64,000 bases of DNA, taken from positions 62,001 through 126,000 of the forward strand of contig CAMDAC010000007.1 in NCBI GenBank assembly GCA_945888325.1. The letters are read 5' to 3'. Source of the stretch: Candidatus Sulfopaludibacter sp. SbA3 (lineage in GTDB: Bacteria; Pseudomonadota; Alphaproteobacteria; Caulobacterales; Hyphomonadaceae). The notes under the pieces were generated by a model. The model did not search any database. It had not been told where the DNA came from and saw nothing but the letters and a program-made list of their open reading frames with translations. Each line of letters opens with the position of its first letter. Position 1 is the first letter of the stretch. This document shows positions 50,745-59,882 of the stretch, one piece after another. The translations under genes were made by a program, and so were the position numbers.

Positions 50745-51356
50745 ATGCATCCCGCCCCGCTCTTCCGCGAGTCCGATCCGGAAACGCTGATCGCCCGCAT
50801 CCGCGCCTACCCGCTCGGTCTCGTCTGCGTCAACGGAGAGGTCGCCCCGCTCGCCGCGCACACGCCCGTCCTCGCCGCGCTCGAGAACGGCCAGCCGCGC
50901 CTGCGGTTTCATCTGTCTGCGCACAATGCCGTCACGCGCCGCCTCGAAGCGGGCGCCGCCGCGCTGATCGTCTTCACCGGGCCGGAGGCCTATATCTCGC
51001 CGGACTGGTACGGCACCGTCCCCAACCAGGTGCCGACCTGGAATTATCTCTCGGTGGAGGCCGAAGGCACGCCGTCCCCGGCCGATGCAACCGCATTCCT
51101 CGACGACGTCTCCGACCATTTCGAGGCGCAGCTCCTGCCCAAGCCGCCCTGGACCCGCGCCAAGATGGACCCCGCCTCTTTTCAAATGATGCTGCGCGGC
51201 ATCCGCGCCTACGAACTCCGCCCGATCCGCTTCGAAGGCATGAGCAAGCTGAGCCAGAACAAGACGAGCGAGGCGCGCGACGGGGTGATCGAAGGCCTCT
51301 CTGCGACAGCCGGCGGCCTCGCCATCGCGCTGGAAATGCGTAAACTGCCGAGATGA
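50745..51356 (+). CDS. FMN-binding PaiB-like protein
   Basis: A 203-residue protein of the PaiB family, a split-barrel flavin-binding fold. Motifs: AHTPVLAALENGQPRLRFHLSAHN, FTGPEAYISPDWYGT, VPTWNYLSVEAEG, and the C-terminal KLSQNKTSEARDGVIEGL. In Bacillus PaiB represses sporulation and protease genes, but most homologues are probably FMN-dependent oxidoreductases or FMN-binding regulators. It lies between xseA and an FAD oxidase; the stop overlaps the next start as ATGA. Confidence 0.92.
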   Translation: MHPAPLFRESDPETLIARIRAYPLGLVCVNGEVAPLAAHTPVLAALENGQPRLRFHLSAHNAVTRRLEAGAAALIVFTGPEAYISPDWYGTVPNQVPTWNYLSVEAEGTPSPADATAFLDDVSDHFEAQLLPKPPWTRAKMDPASFQMMLRGIRAYELRPIRFEGMSKLSQNKTSEARDGVIEGLSATAGGLAIALEMRKLPR

Positions 51357-52765
51357 CCGCGCTGTTGCCCCCCGCCTTTCTCGCCGCCGCCAAGGACCTG
51401 CTCGGCCCGAAAGGCTGGACGAACGATCCGGAAAAGCTGCTCGCCGTCTCGACGCCCTGGCGCGGCACCTATCAGGGCGAGACGCCTTTCATCGCGCGCC
51501 CCGCCTCCACCAGCGAGGCCGCCGCCCTCGTCAAACTCTGCGCGGCCTACCGCATCGCGATCACGCCGCAGGGCGGCAATACCGGCCTCGTCGATGGCGG
51601 CACGCCCCACGGCGAAGTCTGCGTGTCGATGACGCGCATGAACGCCGTGCGCGAGGTCGACCCGTTCAACAATTCCATGGTCATCGAAGCCGGCGCCACG
51701 CTCGTGACGGCGCAGGAAACGGCGGAGAAGGCGAACCGCCTGTTCCCACTCTCGCTCGGCTCGCAGGGCACTGCCACACTCGGCGGCCTGATCTCCACCA
51801 ATGCCGGCGGCGTCGCTGTCCTGCGTTACGGTATGATGCGCGACCTGATCCTCGGCCTCGAAGTCGTCCTCCCCTCCGGCGAGATCTGGGACGGCCTCTC
51901 GGGCCTGCGCAAGAACAACACGGGCTACGACCTCAAACACCTCTTCGCCGGCGCCGAAGGCACGCTCGGCCTGATCACGGCCGCCACGTTCAAGCTCTTC
52001 CCAAAAGTCCAGCGCGCCACCGGCTGGGTCGTCGTCGCCACCGCCGAAGACGTCGTGAAACTCCTCGCCCTTGTGCGCGATCATGCCGGCGACTCGGTCA
52101 CGAGTTTCGAGATCATCCCCGCCAACGCTGTCGCGATGGTCGTCGCTGATATTCCGGGTACGCGCGATCCGCTGCCCGCCAATGCCGAATGGCGCGTGCT
52201 GATCGAAATCTCCCAGCCCCGCGCCGAACAGGCCGAGGCGCTGCTCACCGCCGCACTCGAAGCCGGCGCCGAAGCGGGCCTCGTCCAGGACGCCGCGATC
52301 GCCGCGAGCGAGACGCAGGCGAAAGCCTTCTGGCACATCCGCGAGACGATCCCGCTCTCCAAGCGCGCCTATGGCACCGCCCTCAACCAGGACATCTCCG
52401 TTCCCATCAGCCGCATCCCGGCCTTCATCGACGCCTGCAACGCTGCCGTGCGCGCGCTTGTTCCGTCGGCGGACTTTGTCATCTTCGGCCATGTCGGTGA
52501 CGGCAACCTGCACTATTCCGTGGTGGAGCCCGCGGGCAATGCCGCCCCGGTCCTCAAGGCGCATGAAGCCGCCGTCACGCGCATCGTCTTCGACACAGTC
52601 ACCGCTTTCGGCGGCTCAATTTCCGCCGAGCACGGCGTCGGCCGCCTGAAGCGCGACGAACTCGCGCGCCTTCGCCCACCCGCCGCCACCGAGGCGATGC
52701 GGGCCATCAAGCGCGCGCTTGACCCCCTCAACATCATGAACCCCGGCCGCGTGGTCAGCGTCTGA
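51353..52765 (+). CDS. FAD-binding oxidoreductase, D-2-hydroxyacid dehydrogenase type
   Basis: A 470-residue VAO-family flavoenzyme. The FAD-binding domain has ITPQGGNTGLVDGGTP, GTATLGGLISTNAGGVAVLRYG and FAGAEGTLGLITAATFKL. The C-terminal domain has FGHVGDGNLHYSVVEP, whose His-containing loop binds metal and the substrate carboxylate, and SAEHGVGRLKRDEL. This pattern fits D-2-hydroxyglutarate dehydrogenase or D-lactate dehydrogenase (cytochrome). The electron acceptor is probably a quinone or ETF. It is cotranscribed with the PaiB-like gene. Confidence 0.93.
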   Translation: MTALLPPAFLAAAKDLLGPKGWTNDPEKLLAVSTPWRGTYQGETPFIARPASTSEAAALVKLCAAYRIAITPQGGNTGLVDGGTPHGEVCVSMTRMNAVREVDPFNNSMVIEAGATLVTAQETAEKANRLFPLSLGSQGTATLGGLISTNAGGVAVLRYGMMRDLILGLEVVLPSGEIWDGLSGLRKNNTGYDLKHLFAGAEGTLGLITAATFKLFPKVQRATGWVVVATAEDVVKLLALVRDHAGDSVTSFEIIPANAVAMVVADIPGTRDPLPANAEWRVLIEISQPRAEQAEALLTAALEAGAEAGLVQDAAIAASETQAKAFWHIRETIPLSKRAYGTALNQDISVPISRIPAFIDACNAAVRALVPSADFVIFGHVGDGNLHYSVVEPAGNAAPVLKAHEAAVTRIVFDTVTAFGGSISAEHGVGRLKRDELARLRPPAATEAMRAIKRALDPLNIMNPGRVVSV

Positions 52766-52862
52766 ACACCCTGCTTTCAGGGCGCATTCGGGGAAACGTT
52801 AACGGCCTGCTAACCAAACTTAACGATTGATCGCCCATCGCAGAATGCGAGGGGATACGCGA

Positions 52863-54233
52863 ATGGTCTGGTACACCGATCTGCGCAACGAGCGCCTGTT
52901 CACGCTCGCCGAACGCGACTGGACCTCGCGCCGCCTGCTCGACCTGCGCGCCCAGCTCGCCTCGCCGCCGCCCAAGGGCGTGCCGCGGCGCACCAAGGAT
53001 GCGAGCCTGATCATAGGCACCTGGAACATCCGGGATTTCGACAACAACAAGTTCCGCCACGGCCCGCGCCGCCGTGAAAGCCTGCACTACATCGCCGAAA
53101 TCCTCTCCGCCTTCGATGTCTGCGCGCTGCAGGAGGTCAACGAGGACCTTCAGCCGCTGAAGGATGTCATCCGCCTGATGGGGCCGGGTTGGGATTTCAT
53201 CGCGACGGACGTGACTGTCGGCAGCTCCGGCAACCGCGAGCGGATGGCTTTCGTCTATGACAGCCGGAAAGTCCGCTTCCGGAACATCGCCGGCGAGATC
53301 GTTTTGCCCAAACACGCGCTCCTCCCGGGCGAGCAGCAGTTCGCGCGCACGCCTTTCCTCGTCAGCTTCCAGGCCGGATGGTTCAAGTTCTCTCTCTGCA
53401 CCGTACACATCTATTTCGGCGAGGAATCTAAGGGCTCGGATGGCTACCAGCGCCGGGTGCAGGAAATCGAATACCTCGCCAAGGAAATGGCAGGCCGCGC
53501 CGAGCGCGAGAAGGAAAACTACATCCTGCTCGGCGATTTCAACATCAAGAACCCGATCGACGAGACCATGCAGGCGCTGTCCAAGGCCGGCTTCCAGCTG
53601 CCGCCGGAACAGTATCCGTCAAACCTTCTCGGCACGAACTATTATGACCAGATCGCGTTCCGGACCAAGGCGGACGAACTGACATTCCTCTCCTCTGGCG
53701 CGTTCGACTGGTCAAAAGCGGTGTTCAAGCCGGAGCACTACGATCACTACGCGCCTGCCCTGCCCGCCCGCCACCGCGACCTCGGTCCGGACGGCACGCC
53801 GAAGGACAAGGCCAAGGACAAGGAATACTATGCCGAGCGCTGGCTGACCTGGCAGATGTCGGACCACTTGCCGCTTTGGGTCGAACTCGCAGTGGATTTC
53901 TCCGATGCACACCTGCTTGAAAATCTCGACCCCGCCTTCGAATCCAAGGGCGCCCCGGCGCAGCTGGAGACGCGCGAAGAGGAACTCGTGGCCGCCGATG
54001 AGCCGCCCGAAATTCCCGCGCCCATCCGTACAAGGATCAAGGGCCGCAAACCGCCCAGGATCGCGCCGCCCGAGAAGGCCGGCACGCTGGCGCCCGCCCC
54101 GAAGATGACCACCGGTGAAGCCTGGCGCATCTTCAAATGGGTTGCCGGAGGCGGCATGGACCGGATGCGCAAGACGCGCGAGATCGGAAAGAAAGCCGAC
54201 AAGCCGAAAAAGGCGAAGAAAACGAAGGCCTGA
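52863..54233 (+). CDS. Endonuclease/exonuclease/phosphatase (EEP) family protein
   Basis: A 456-residue hydrolase with an EEP catalytic domain (about 45-330). Active-site motifs are GTWNIRDFD, LQEVNEDLQ, LLGDFNIKN and the terminal QMSDHLPLWVEL with the catalytic His. ATG 52863 follows GAGGGGA. A C-terminal ~100-residue tail rich in Pro, Lys and Arg (RTRIKGRKPPRIAPPEKA, KKADKPKKAKKTKA) could bind nucleic acid or the membrane. Substrates of the superfamily range from DNA to inositol phosphates and lipids; none is assigned. No signal peptide was seen. Confidence 0.9.
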   Translation: MVWYTDLRNERLFTLAERDWTSRRLLDLRAQLASPPPKGVPRRTKDASLIIGTWNIRDFDNNKFRHGPRRRESLHYIAEILSAFDVCALQEVNEDLQPLKDVIRLMGPGWDFIATDVTVGSSGNRERMAFVYDSRKVRFRNIAGEIVLPKHALLPGEQQFARTPFLVSFQAGWFKFSLCTVHIYFGEESKGSDGYQRRVQEIEYLAKEMAGRAEREKENYILLGDFNIKNPIDETMQALSKAGFQLPPEQYPSNLLGTNYYDQIAFRTKADELTFLSSGAFDWSKAVFKPEHYDHYAPALPARHRDLGPDGTPKDKAKDKEYYAERWLTWQMSDHLPLWVELAVDFSDAHLLENLDPAFESKGAPAQLETREEELVAADEPPEIPAPIRTRIKGRKPPRIAPPEKAGTLAPAPKMTTGEAWRIFKWVAGGGMDRMRKTREIGKKADKPKKAKKTKA

Positions 54234-54279
54234 TCCGCCCTTTTTATGTTCGCGCGTCAACGCAACTTTTGAGACCTGC

Positions 54280-55530
54280 TTAAAGGCCGCCAGAGCGCAG
54301 GATTTCCGCGACGCTTTCCCATAGTGGATCGGTCGCCTTGACGACTACCGGATGGCGCTCCGCGCGCGCCGCGCCGTTCGCTTTCGTTCCGGTGACCGCA
54401 AAGGCGAATTCCGCATCCAGGTCCGGCGCGTGAAAGGCCGCGCTGTAGAGTCCGTACGCTTCGCCGTGGTGCCCCAGCAGCTTGAGTCCGGGGATCGGCG
54501 AGTCGTCTGCGGGGTGAACCTGCGCGCCCGCCGTGAACCTTGAAAAATAACCGGCATCCGTATCATCAGCATCCGTCGCCGGATCATGTGTCCAGACAGG
54601 TTCTGTCATCATCGGCTCGGACGCGGCCAGCCGCGCGAGCGTCAGCATGTCCTGCAAACTTGCGCGCAAGCCGCCTTGCGGGCTGAACAGGGTTCCATTC
54701 GTACCCGGAACATAATTGGCAAGGTCGAATCCGGCCTCGCTCAGGATAGCAGGTGTCTCGCTGGCGAGGACGGCCGGACCGTCGGCCTGCGGCTGCCAGG
54801 CATTCTCCTCGAAGGCATATAGCGTGGCCCCGGCTTGCCGCTGAGCGCGCGGCACGCCGGACCAGTTGAACCCGCAGTCCAGACCCGACCCGCATAAAAC
54901 GTTCTGCGCGACGAGCCGGTCAAGGCGCATACCGGTCGCACTTTCCAGAACATGCGCGGCGAGACCGTAGCCGAAGTTCGCATATTTAAACGCGCTGCCG
55001 GGCGGGCCCGCCTCGGCAGGCCGCCACATGGCCGGCGTGAAAAGCCCTTCCGTGCGGCCAGGCGCCGCCATCCAGTAGACGTCCGGATCCTGCAGGCCGG
55101 CCGTATGGCTGAGAAGATGGCGCAGCGTGACCGGCGCGTCCGGAAACTCTGGATGGCGCAGCGGTGGATCGAACGCGGCCGAGACATCCGCGTCGATATC
55201 CACCAATCCGGTTGCACCGAGACGGTGTGCGATCAGCGCGACGGCCAACTTGGACACCGAGGCGATCCGCATCTTCGTGTCGGCGCCGAACAGGACCGGC
55301 GCGGCTTCCCCGCCGGCGCCTTGCGCGAGGCCGGCGGCATGGGAAAAGACAATCCGTCCCCCGCGCCGCACCACGAGACCTGCTGCTGGAACCTCGCCCG
55401 CCTCCACCAGCGCTCGGATGCGCTCGTGCGCCGCTGATGGATGACCGGCGGCTGGGAAGCCCGCGCAGCCTGCCGCGGTAAGCGCGCTGGCGCCTGCAAG
55501 GAGGCCGCGCCGTGTGAGGCCCACTTTCAT
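54280..55530 (-). CDS. Serine hydrolase (beta-lactamase family), exported
   Basis: A 416-residue exported enzyme. A twin-arginine-like start (LTRRGLLAGASALTAAGCAG) with a possible lipobox Cys directs export. The nucleophile motif is SVSK in IASVSKLAVAL, the YxN motif is YAN in FKYANFGYGL, and HTAGLQD is present. It likely hydrolyses an ester or amide in the envelope. Its ATG overlaps the mutL stop by one base (TGATG), so it is translated after mutL. A related serine hydrolase is encoded at 15571. Confidence 0.9.
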   Translation of the reverse strand: MKVGLTRRGLLAGASALTAAGCAGFPAAGHPSAAHERIRALVEAGEVPAAGLVVRRGGRIVFSHAAGLAQGAGGEAAPVLFGADTKMRIASVSKLAVALIAHRLGATGLVDIDADVSAAFDPPLRHPEFPDAPVTLRHLLSHTAGLQDPDVYWMAAPGRTEGLFTPAMWRPAEAGPPGSAFKYANFGYGLAAHVLESATGMRLDRLVAQNVLCGSGLDCGFNWSGVPRAQRQAGATLYAFEENAWQPQADGPAVLASETPAILSEAGFDLANYVPGTNGTLFSPQGGLRASLQDMLTLARLAASEPMMTEPVWTHDPATDADDTDAGYFSRFTAGAQVHPADDSPIPGLKLLGHHGEAYGLYSAAFHAPDLDAEFAFAVTGTKANGAARAERHPVVVKATDPLWESVAEILRSGGL

Positions 55531-57368
55531 CAACGGCGCCCGAACAACTTTTCGATATCGGCGAGTTTCAGTTCGACATAAGTCGGACGGCCATGGTTGC
55601 ACTGGCCGGAATGCGGCGTCGCCTCCATCTGGCGCAGCAGCGCGTTCATCTCCTCGCCGTTCAGGCGGCGGCCCGCGCGCACGGAAGACCGGCACGCCAT
55701 GTTGCCCATGACCTCCTCGAACCGCTCTTTCAGAACGAGGCCGGAACCATACTCCGCGAAGTCATCCGCCAGATCGCGCAGCAGCCCGGCCGTGTCCATT
55801 TCGCCAAAGAGCGCCGGGGTCGCCCGCACGCAGATGGCGCCGGGGCCGAAGGCTTCGACCTCGAGCCCGAGCGCGCCGAGATCTTCCGCGCGCTCCAGAA
55901 TGCGCCCCGCTTCGTCTTCGCTGAGTTCGATGATGTCGGGTATCAGCAGCGCCTGGCGCCGCACGCCGCCTTCTTCCATCTGCCGCTTCATGGCCTCGTA
56001 AACTAGGCGCTCATGCGCGGCATGCTGGTCGACGATCACGATGCCGTCCGCCGTCTGAGCAATGATGTAGGTCTCATGCAGCTGCGCCCGGGCGGCGCCA
56101 AGCGGGAATTCGCCGGAATGCGTCGGCGGCGCCGCCGCATCGACCCGAGCTGCAGGCGCGGTATCGGGCACGAACGGTTCCCGCTGCGCCTCGAACACGC
56201 CGCGCGGCAGGCTCACCGGCCGGTGGGCGGGCGAATAGGGTGCCTGCCAGAGCAGGCCTACCTGCGACGCTTCGGGCTGCGCCTTTCCGAGCGCAAATCC
56301 TGCCACCGTCGTCGAGGCGCGGTGACCTGCGCCCGCGAGACTGTGGCGCAGCGCGCCGATCATCAGGCCGCGAATGCTGGCGGCATCGCGAAAGCGCACT
56401 TCGGTCTTCGCCGGGTGCACGTTGACGTCCACCTCTTCGGCTTCCAGCTCCACGAACAGCGCCAGCATCGGATGGCGGTCGCGCGCGAGGAAGTCCTGAT
56501 AGGCGGCGCGCACGACGCCAGTCAGCATCCGGTCTTTCACGGGCCGTCCGTTCACGAACAGGTATTGCATCTGCGCATTGCCGCGGTTGAGTGTTGGCAA
56601 GCCTGCAAAGCCGGAGAGACGCGCGCCGTCGCGTTCCGCCTCGATCGCAATGGCGTTGTCGCTGAACTCCCGCCCCATGATCGCGCCGAGCCGCGCGAGA
56701 CGGCCGGCTTCGTCATCGCGCTCGGGGCCGTACCGCAGGACATTGCGGCCATTGTTTTCCAGCGTGAACCCGACCGCCGGATTGGCCATCGCGAGACGTT
56801 TGACCACATCGGTCACCGCCATGGCCTCGGCCCGTTCACCGCGCATGAATTTGAGGCGCGCCGGTGTCGCATGGAACAGATCCGCCACGTCGAGACGGGT
56901 TCCCGTCTCGCCCCGTCCGGTGAAGGCCGCCGGTTTGGGCCCTTCGATCCGTCCGGCCTCGGAGTATATTTCCGCTGCCGCTTCACCCGCAGCGCGGCTG
57001 ACAATCCGCATCCGGCTAACCGAGGCGATCGACGGCAAGGCCTCGCCGCGAAAGCCCATGGTTTGGATGTTCAGGAGATCGACGCGGCCATCGATACCGG
57101 GAACGAGCTTCGAGGTGGCATGCCGTTCCAGCGCCAGGGAAAGTTCGTCGGCCGTCAGGCCGCAGCCATCATCCTCGAGGGTGATCCGTTTCAGGCCGCC
57201 GTCCTCTATGGCGATGGCGATGTTCCGGGCGCCGGCATCGAGCGCGTTTTCCACAAGCTCCTTCACGGCTGCAGCCGGACGCTCGACCACTTCGCCCGCC
57301 GCGATGCGGTTGACCACCTCCGGCGGCAGCCGGAGGATCACTGGACGGGGGCGCGCAGAATCAGCCAT
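55530..57368 (-). CDS. mutL: DNA mismatch repair protein MutL
   Basis: Mismatch repair coordinator of 612 residues. The GHKL ATPase domain has [25 protein letters not shown], the [11 protein letters not shown] and [16 protein letters not shown] loops, and [17 protein letters not shown]-like nucleotide-binding elements in parts. A central linker (about 340-430) is Pro/Ala-rich, and the C-terminal dimerisation domain has [26 protein letters not shown] and [12 protein letters not shown]. The C-terminal DQHAAHER is typical of non-endonuclease or weak-endonuclease MutL. mutS is not in the window. Confidence 0.97.
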   Translation of the reverse strand: MADSARPRPVILRLPPEVVNRIAAGEVVERPAAAVKELVENALDAGARNIAIAIEDGGLKRITLEDDGCGLTADELSLALERHATSKLVPGIDGRVDLLNIQTMGFRGEALPSIASVSRMRIVSRAAGEAAAEIYSEAGRIEGPKPAAFTGRGETGTRLDVADLFHATPARLKFMRGERAEAMAVTDVVKRLAMANPAVGFTLENNGRNVLRYGPERDDEAGRLARLGAIMGREFSDNAIAIEAERDGARLSGFAGLPTLNRGNAQMQYLFVNGRPVKDRMLTGVVRAAYQDFLARDRHPMLALFVELEAEEVDVNVHPAKTEVRFRDAASIRGLMIGALRHSLAGAGHRASTTVAGFALGKAQPEASQVGLLWQAPYSPAHRPVSLPRGVFEAQREPFVPDTAPAARVDAAAPPTHSGEFPLGAARAQLHETYIIAQTADGIVIVDQHAAHERLVYEAMKRQMEEGGVRRQALLIPDIIELSEDEAGRILERAEDLGALGLEVEAFGPGAICVRATPALFGEMDTAGLLRDLADDFAEYGSGLVLKERFEEVMGNMACRSSVRAGRRLNGEEMNALLRQMEATPHSGQCNHGRPTYVELKLADIEKLFGRR

Positions 57369-57421
57369 CAGCCGGTGAGTTTAGCCCGGCGCGCGCGTCC
57401 TGTCGCCATCGCCGCTCAGGG

Positions 57422-58489
57422 TCAGAGGATCGGCTGGTCGCGGTCGCGGATCCAGATCGACAGCAGCCATTTCTCGCCCAGCGTGACCGGCAGGCCCGCA
57501 TGCAGGGAACGCTTGTCCGGTTTGCCGTCATTCAGCACGTTGTCGAACGCAATCAGGCCGCCGGCCGGCGTGCGGGCGTGCTTCTGGATCGCATCAAACC
57601 AGGTCTGCCCCTCCATGAAGTTCTGGTTGAGATAGACGAGCGCCGTCGTGCGGCGCTGGCCATATTTGGCAAGGCCTTCAGCGAAAAGCGGGTTCTCCGG
57701 ATCGAGGAAGTCATAGTGAAGGCCATACTCCTCGCCGACAGCATAGTGCAGGACATTGGGTGCTTCCTGCCAGGTGCGCTGACGGCCGGTTGCGACAGCA
57801 ATCCGCGCCAGGCAAAGCTGCATAACGACATCCGTCTGGAGGATGCCGAATCCGGTGCCCGAATTCGTGCGAATGGACTCCTGGGAACGCCCGCCAACGT
57901 CCGGATTATGGACGCGCGCCGCTTCCAGCTGATTGGCAGCACGCGCTATCCACCACTCGCACAAGGGCTCCGGCAACACATGTTCGGAAGCCACGACCCA
58001 AGGCGACTCTGAGAAGAGCAGCGGCGCGGGTGGATTGAGGAATGCCTTCAAGGTTTCGTCATTGAAAATGCCGCAGGCCCGGATGCATGTGAGTTGCGCC
58101 TGCGCAGGCAGGTCGCCCGACTGCGCGGCCGCTTCAAGGAGGTTCAACGCGGCGCCGAAATTGATCTGGCCCGCGACCCCCGCCGAAAGAAATAGCGCGC
58201 GCCAGCGAACCGCTTCCGTAAAGCCTGCCTTCACCGCCGCATCGATCCACTTGATCCCCGCAGGCGGATCCTGCGGGGCCCCATTTCCGACGATCAGCCG
58301 GAGGCCGAGTTCAGTCGCCGCCACCGGATGGCCGTCCTTTGCGGCACGGAGGATCCAGCCGAAACTCTCCTGCGCCTTGCCCTGCGCGAGCAACGACCGC
58401 GCATGAAGCAGCGCCATGTCCATGTCGCCTTCTTCAGCCTTGCTGGCGATCTCGGCCGGCGAAAGGCCTGCGGTGGTCGTATCAGTCAT
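57422..58489 (-). CDS. 2-oxoglutarate/Fe(II) dioxygenase with Sel1-like repeats
   Basis: A 355-residue protein. ATG 58489 has AAGGGACAG upstream. The first ~140 residues are helical with Sel1/TPR-like units (AKDGHPVAATELGLRLIVG, PPAGIKWIDAAVKAGFTEAV). The C-terminal half is a prolyl-4-hydroxylase-type domain: GLHYDFLD gives the HxD iron ligands, KRSLHAGLPV gives the distal His, and FMEGQTWFD is conserved. It would hydroxylate a protein or small molecule. It is divergent from the cytochrome c gene. Confidence 0.88.
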   Translation of the reverse strand: MTDTTTAGLSPAEIASKAEEGDMDMALLHARSLLAQGKAQESFGWILRAAKDGHPVAATELGLRLIVGNGAPQDPPAGIKWIDAAVKAGFTEAVRWRALFLSAGVAGQINFGAALNLLEAAAQSGDLPAQAQLTCIRACGIFNDETLKAFLNPPAPLLFSESPWVVASEHVLPEPLCEWWIARAANQLEAARVHNPDVGGRSQESIRTNSGTGFGILQTDVVMQLCLARIAVATGRQRTWQEAPNVLHYAVGEEYGLHYDFLDPENPLFAEGLAKYGQRRTTALVYLNQNFMEGQTWFDAIQKHARTPAGGLIAFDNVLNDGKPDKRSLHAGLPVTLGEKWLLSIWIRDRDQPIL

Positions 58490-58643
58490 GATCCTGTCCC
58501 TTGGGAATATTTCCGGTTGGAACTGTGATAGCAGCGAGACAGGGGCCGGACAAACCCTCGGATCACAGCGCCGGCGGAATCGGTTGAGTTTGCCGGGACA
58601 AAGCGCCAGACTGGGACATCGAACTTTGCAGGAAAATGACTTC

Positions 58644-59177
58644 ATGCGCCCTTCTCTCCGCTTCACTCTGGCCGCTATCTATATCGCCGCGGTTGCCGCC
58701 TGCGGCGGGGAATCAGGTTCGGCCAAGCAACTCGAAACGCCAGTTGCCGCGCCCGTCGCCGCACCGCTCATCGAAGCACCCGCCGCGGCACCGGCTGAGC
58801 CGAGCCTCGAGTTCGCCGCGCTTCCGGCGCCTTACAATACCGCCAGCTACGCGGCGGGGAACCGGACCTGGAAGCTTTGCCAGTCCTGCCACTTGACCGC
58901 CGAAGGTGCGGGCAACCTTGTCGGGCCGAACCTTCACGGATTGTTCGAGCGGCAAGTCGCCTCCGAGCCGGGCTTCGATTATTCGCCCGCGCTGAAGGCC
59001 GAGACCTTTACCTGGACACCGGAACAACTTGACCATTGGCTTGCCAATCCGCGCACCTTCGTGCCGGGAAACCGGATGAGCTTTTCAGGTGTCCGCAAAC
59101 CGGAAGACCGGATGGCGGTGATCGCCTACCTGATGGTGCAGACTGGCTACACCGCGCCGGAAGCGCCGGCCGAGTAG
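58644..59177 (+). CDS. Class I c-type cytochrome, lipoprotein-like
   Basis: A 177-residue exported cytochrome. The signal peptide ends IYIAAVAACG, a lipobox-like Cys, so it may be membrane-anchored. An Ala/Pro/Glu-rich linker (about 35-65) is followed by the heme domain with CQSCH, GPNLHGLF, a Met ligand in GNRMSFSG and the terminal helix RMAVIAYLM. This is the mitochondrial-type cytochrome c fold. It probably carries electrons in respiration. It ends 3 nt before the stop of the convergent amber-interrupted gene. Confidence 0.93.
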   Translation: MRPSLRFTLAAIYIAAVAACGGESGSAKQLETPVAAPVAAPLIEAPAAAPAEPSLEFAALPAPYNTASYAAGNRTWKLCQSCHLTAEGAGNLVGPNLHGLFERQVASEPGFDYSPALKAETFTWTPEQLDHWLANPRTFVPGNRMSFSGVRKPEDRMAVIAYLMVQTGYTAPEAPAE

Positions 59178-59180
59178 GCG

Positions 59181-59882
59181 CTAGCGGCGGGCAACGACGG
59201 CGATGAGTACGGCGTGCTCGTCGAACTGGCCGCCGAGCTCTTCGCGGTAGCCGAGCGAAACATCGACCTTGTCGAAGTGCACGCCGAGCTGGTTTTCGAT
59301 CTTGATCGAACTGGCGCTCTGGTTGCCCTCTTCGACCCACAGCTGCTAGGTGAGAAAGACGCGTTCGGTAAGATCAGAGCCGTAGCCGAATTCGGCGCGG
59401 ACGCGTTCGCAGCCAGTTTCCTGGCGGATGTAGGCCGCATCGGCGAAGGCGTAGAATTTGCGGCCCGTCTTGCGCACGCCGGAATAGCCGAGTCCGCCGC
59501 GTGTTTCGAAGCCGAAGCCTTCGCAGCCGGACAGGCCGGTGACCGTACTGCCATAGATCGGGCCGGCCTCGGCGCCGGCGGTCCAGTTCTTGTGGGTGAA
59601 GAGCTTGCGGCGGAGGGTCAGGCGGAAGGCGTCGCGGTCGAAGGCTTCATAGTCCGGATAGGAGACGGATTCGGATTTGGCGGTGACCGTCCAAGCGTCC
59701 GTCAGGCCATATTCGGCATAGAGATCGCCGCGCCAGCCATTGGCATCGCCGAGCGTGTCATGGGCGACCAGAGCGCGGCCATACCAGCCGCCGTCATCAC
59801 GCACCCAGGGCGCTGCGCCGGCGGCGCCGGCCAGCGTCGCGGCCGTGAAGAGTTGAGTGAAGAGCCCCCGTATGGCGATCAC
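59181..59882 (-). pseudogene. Outer-membrane beta-barrel-like protein gene interrupted by an in-frame amber codon
   Basis: The frame encodes a probable signal peptide (LFTQLFTAATLAGAAGA; GTG start at 59882 is tentative) and then alternating strands (GWYGRALVAHDTLGDA, GDLYAEYGLTDAWTV, YAFADAAYIRQETG, VRAEFGYGSDLTERVFLT). It stops at TAG 59346-59348. Reading through, 54 more sense codons follow (QLWVEEGNQSASSIKIENQL, VSLGYREELGG, HAVLIAVVARR) to TAG 59181-59183, and these continue the same strand pattern. The full product would have 233 positions. As in the DUF2490 gene, TAG is followed by CAG. No domain family is recognised. Confidence 0.75.
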
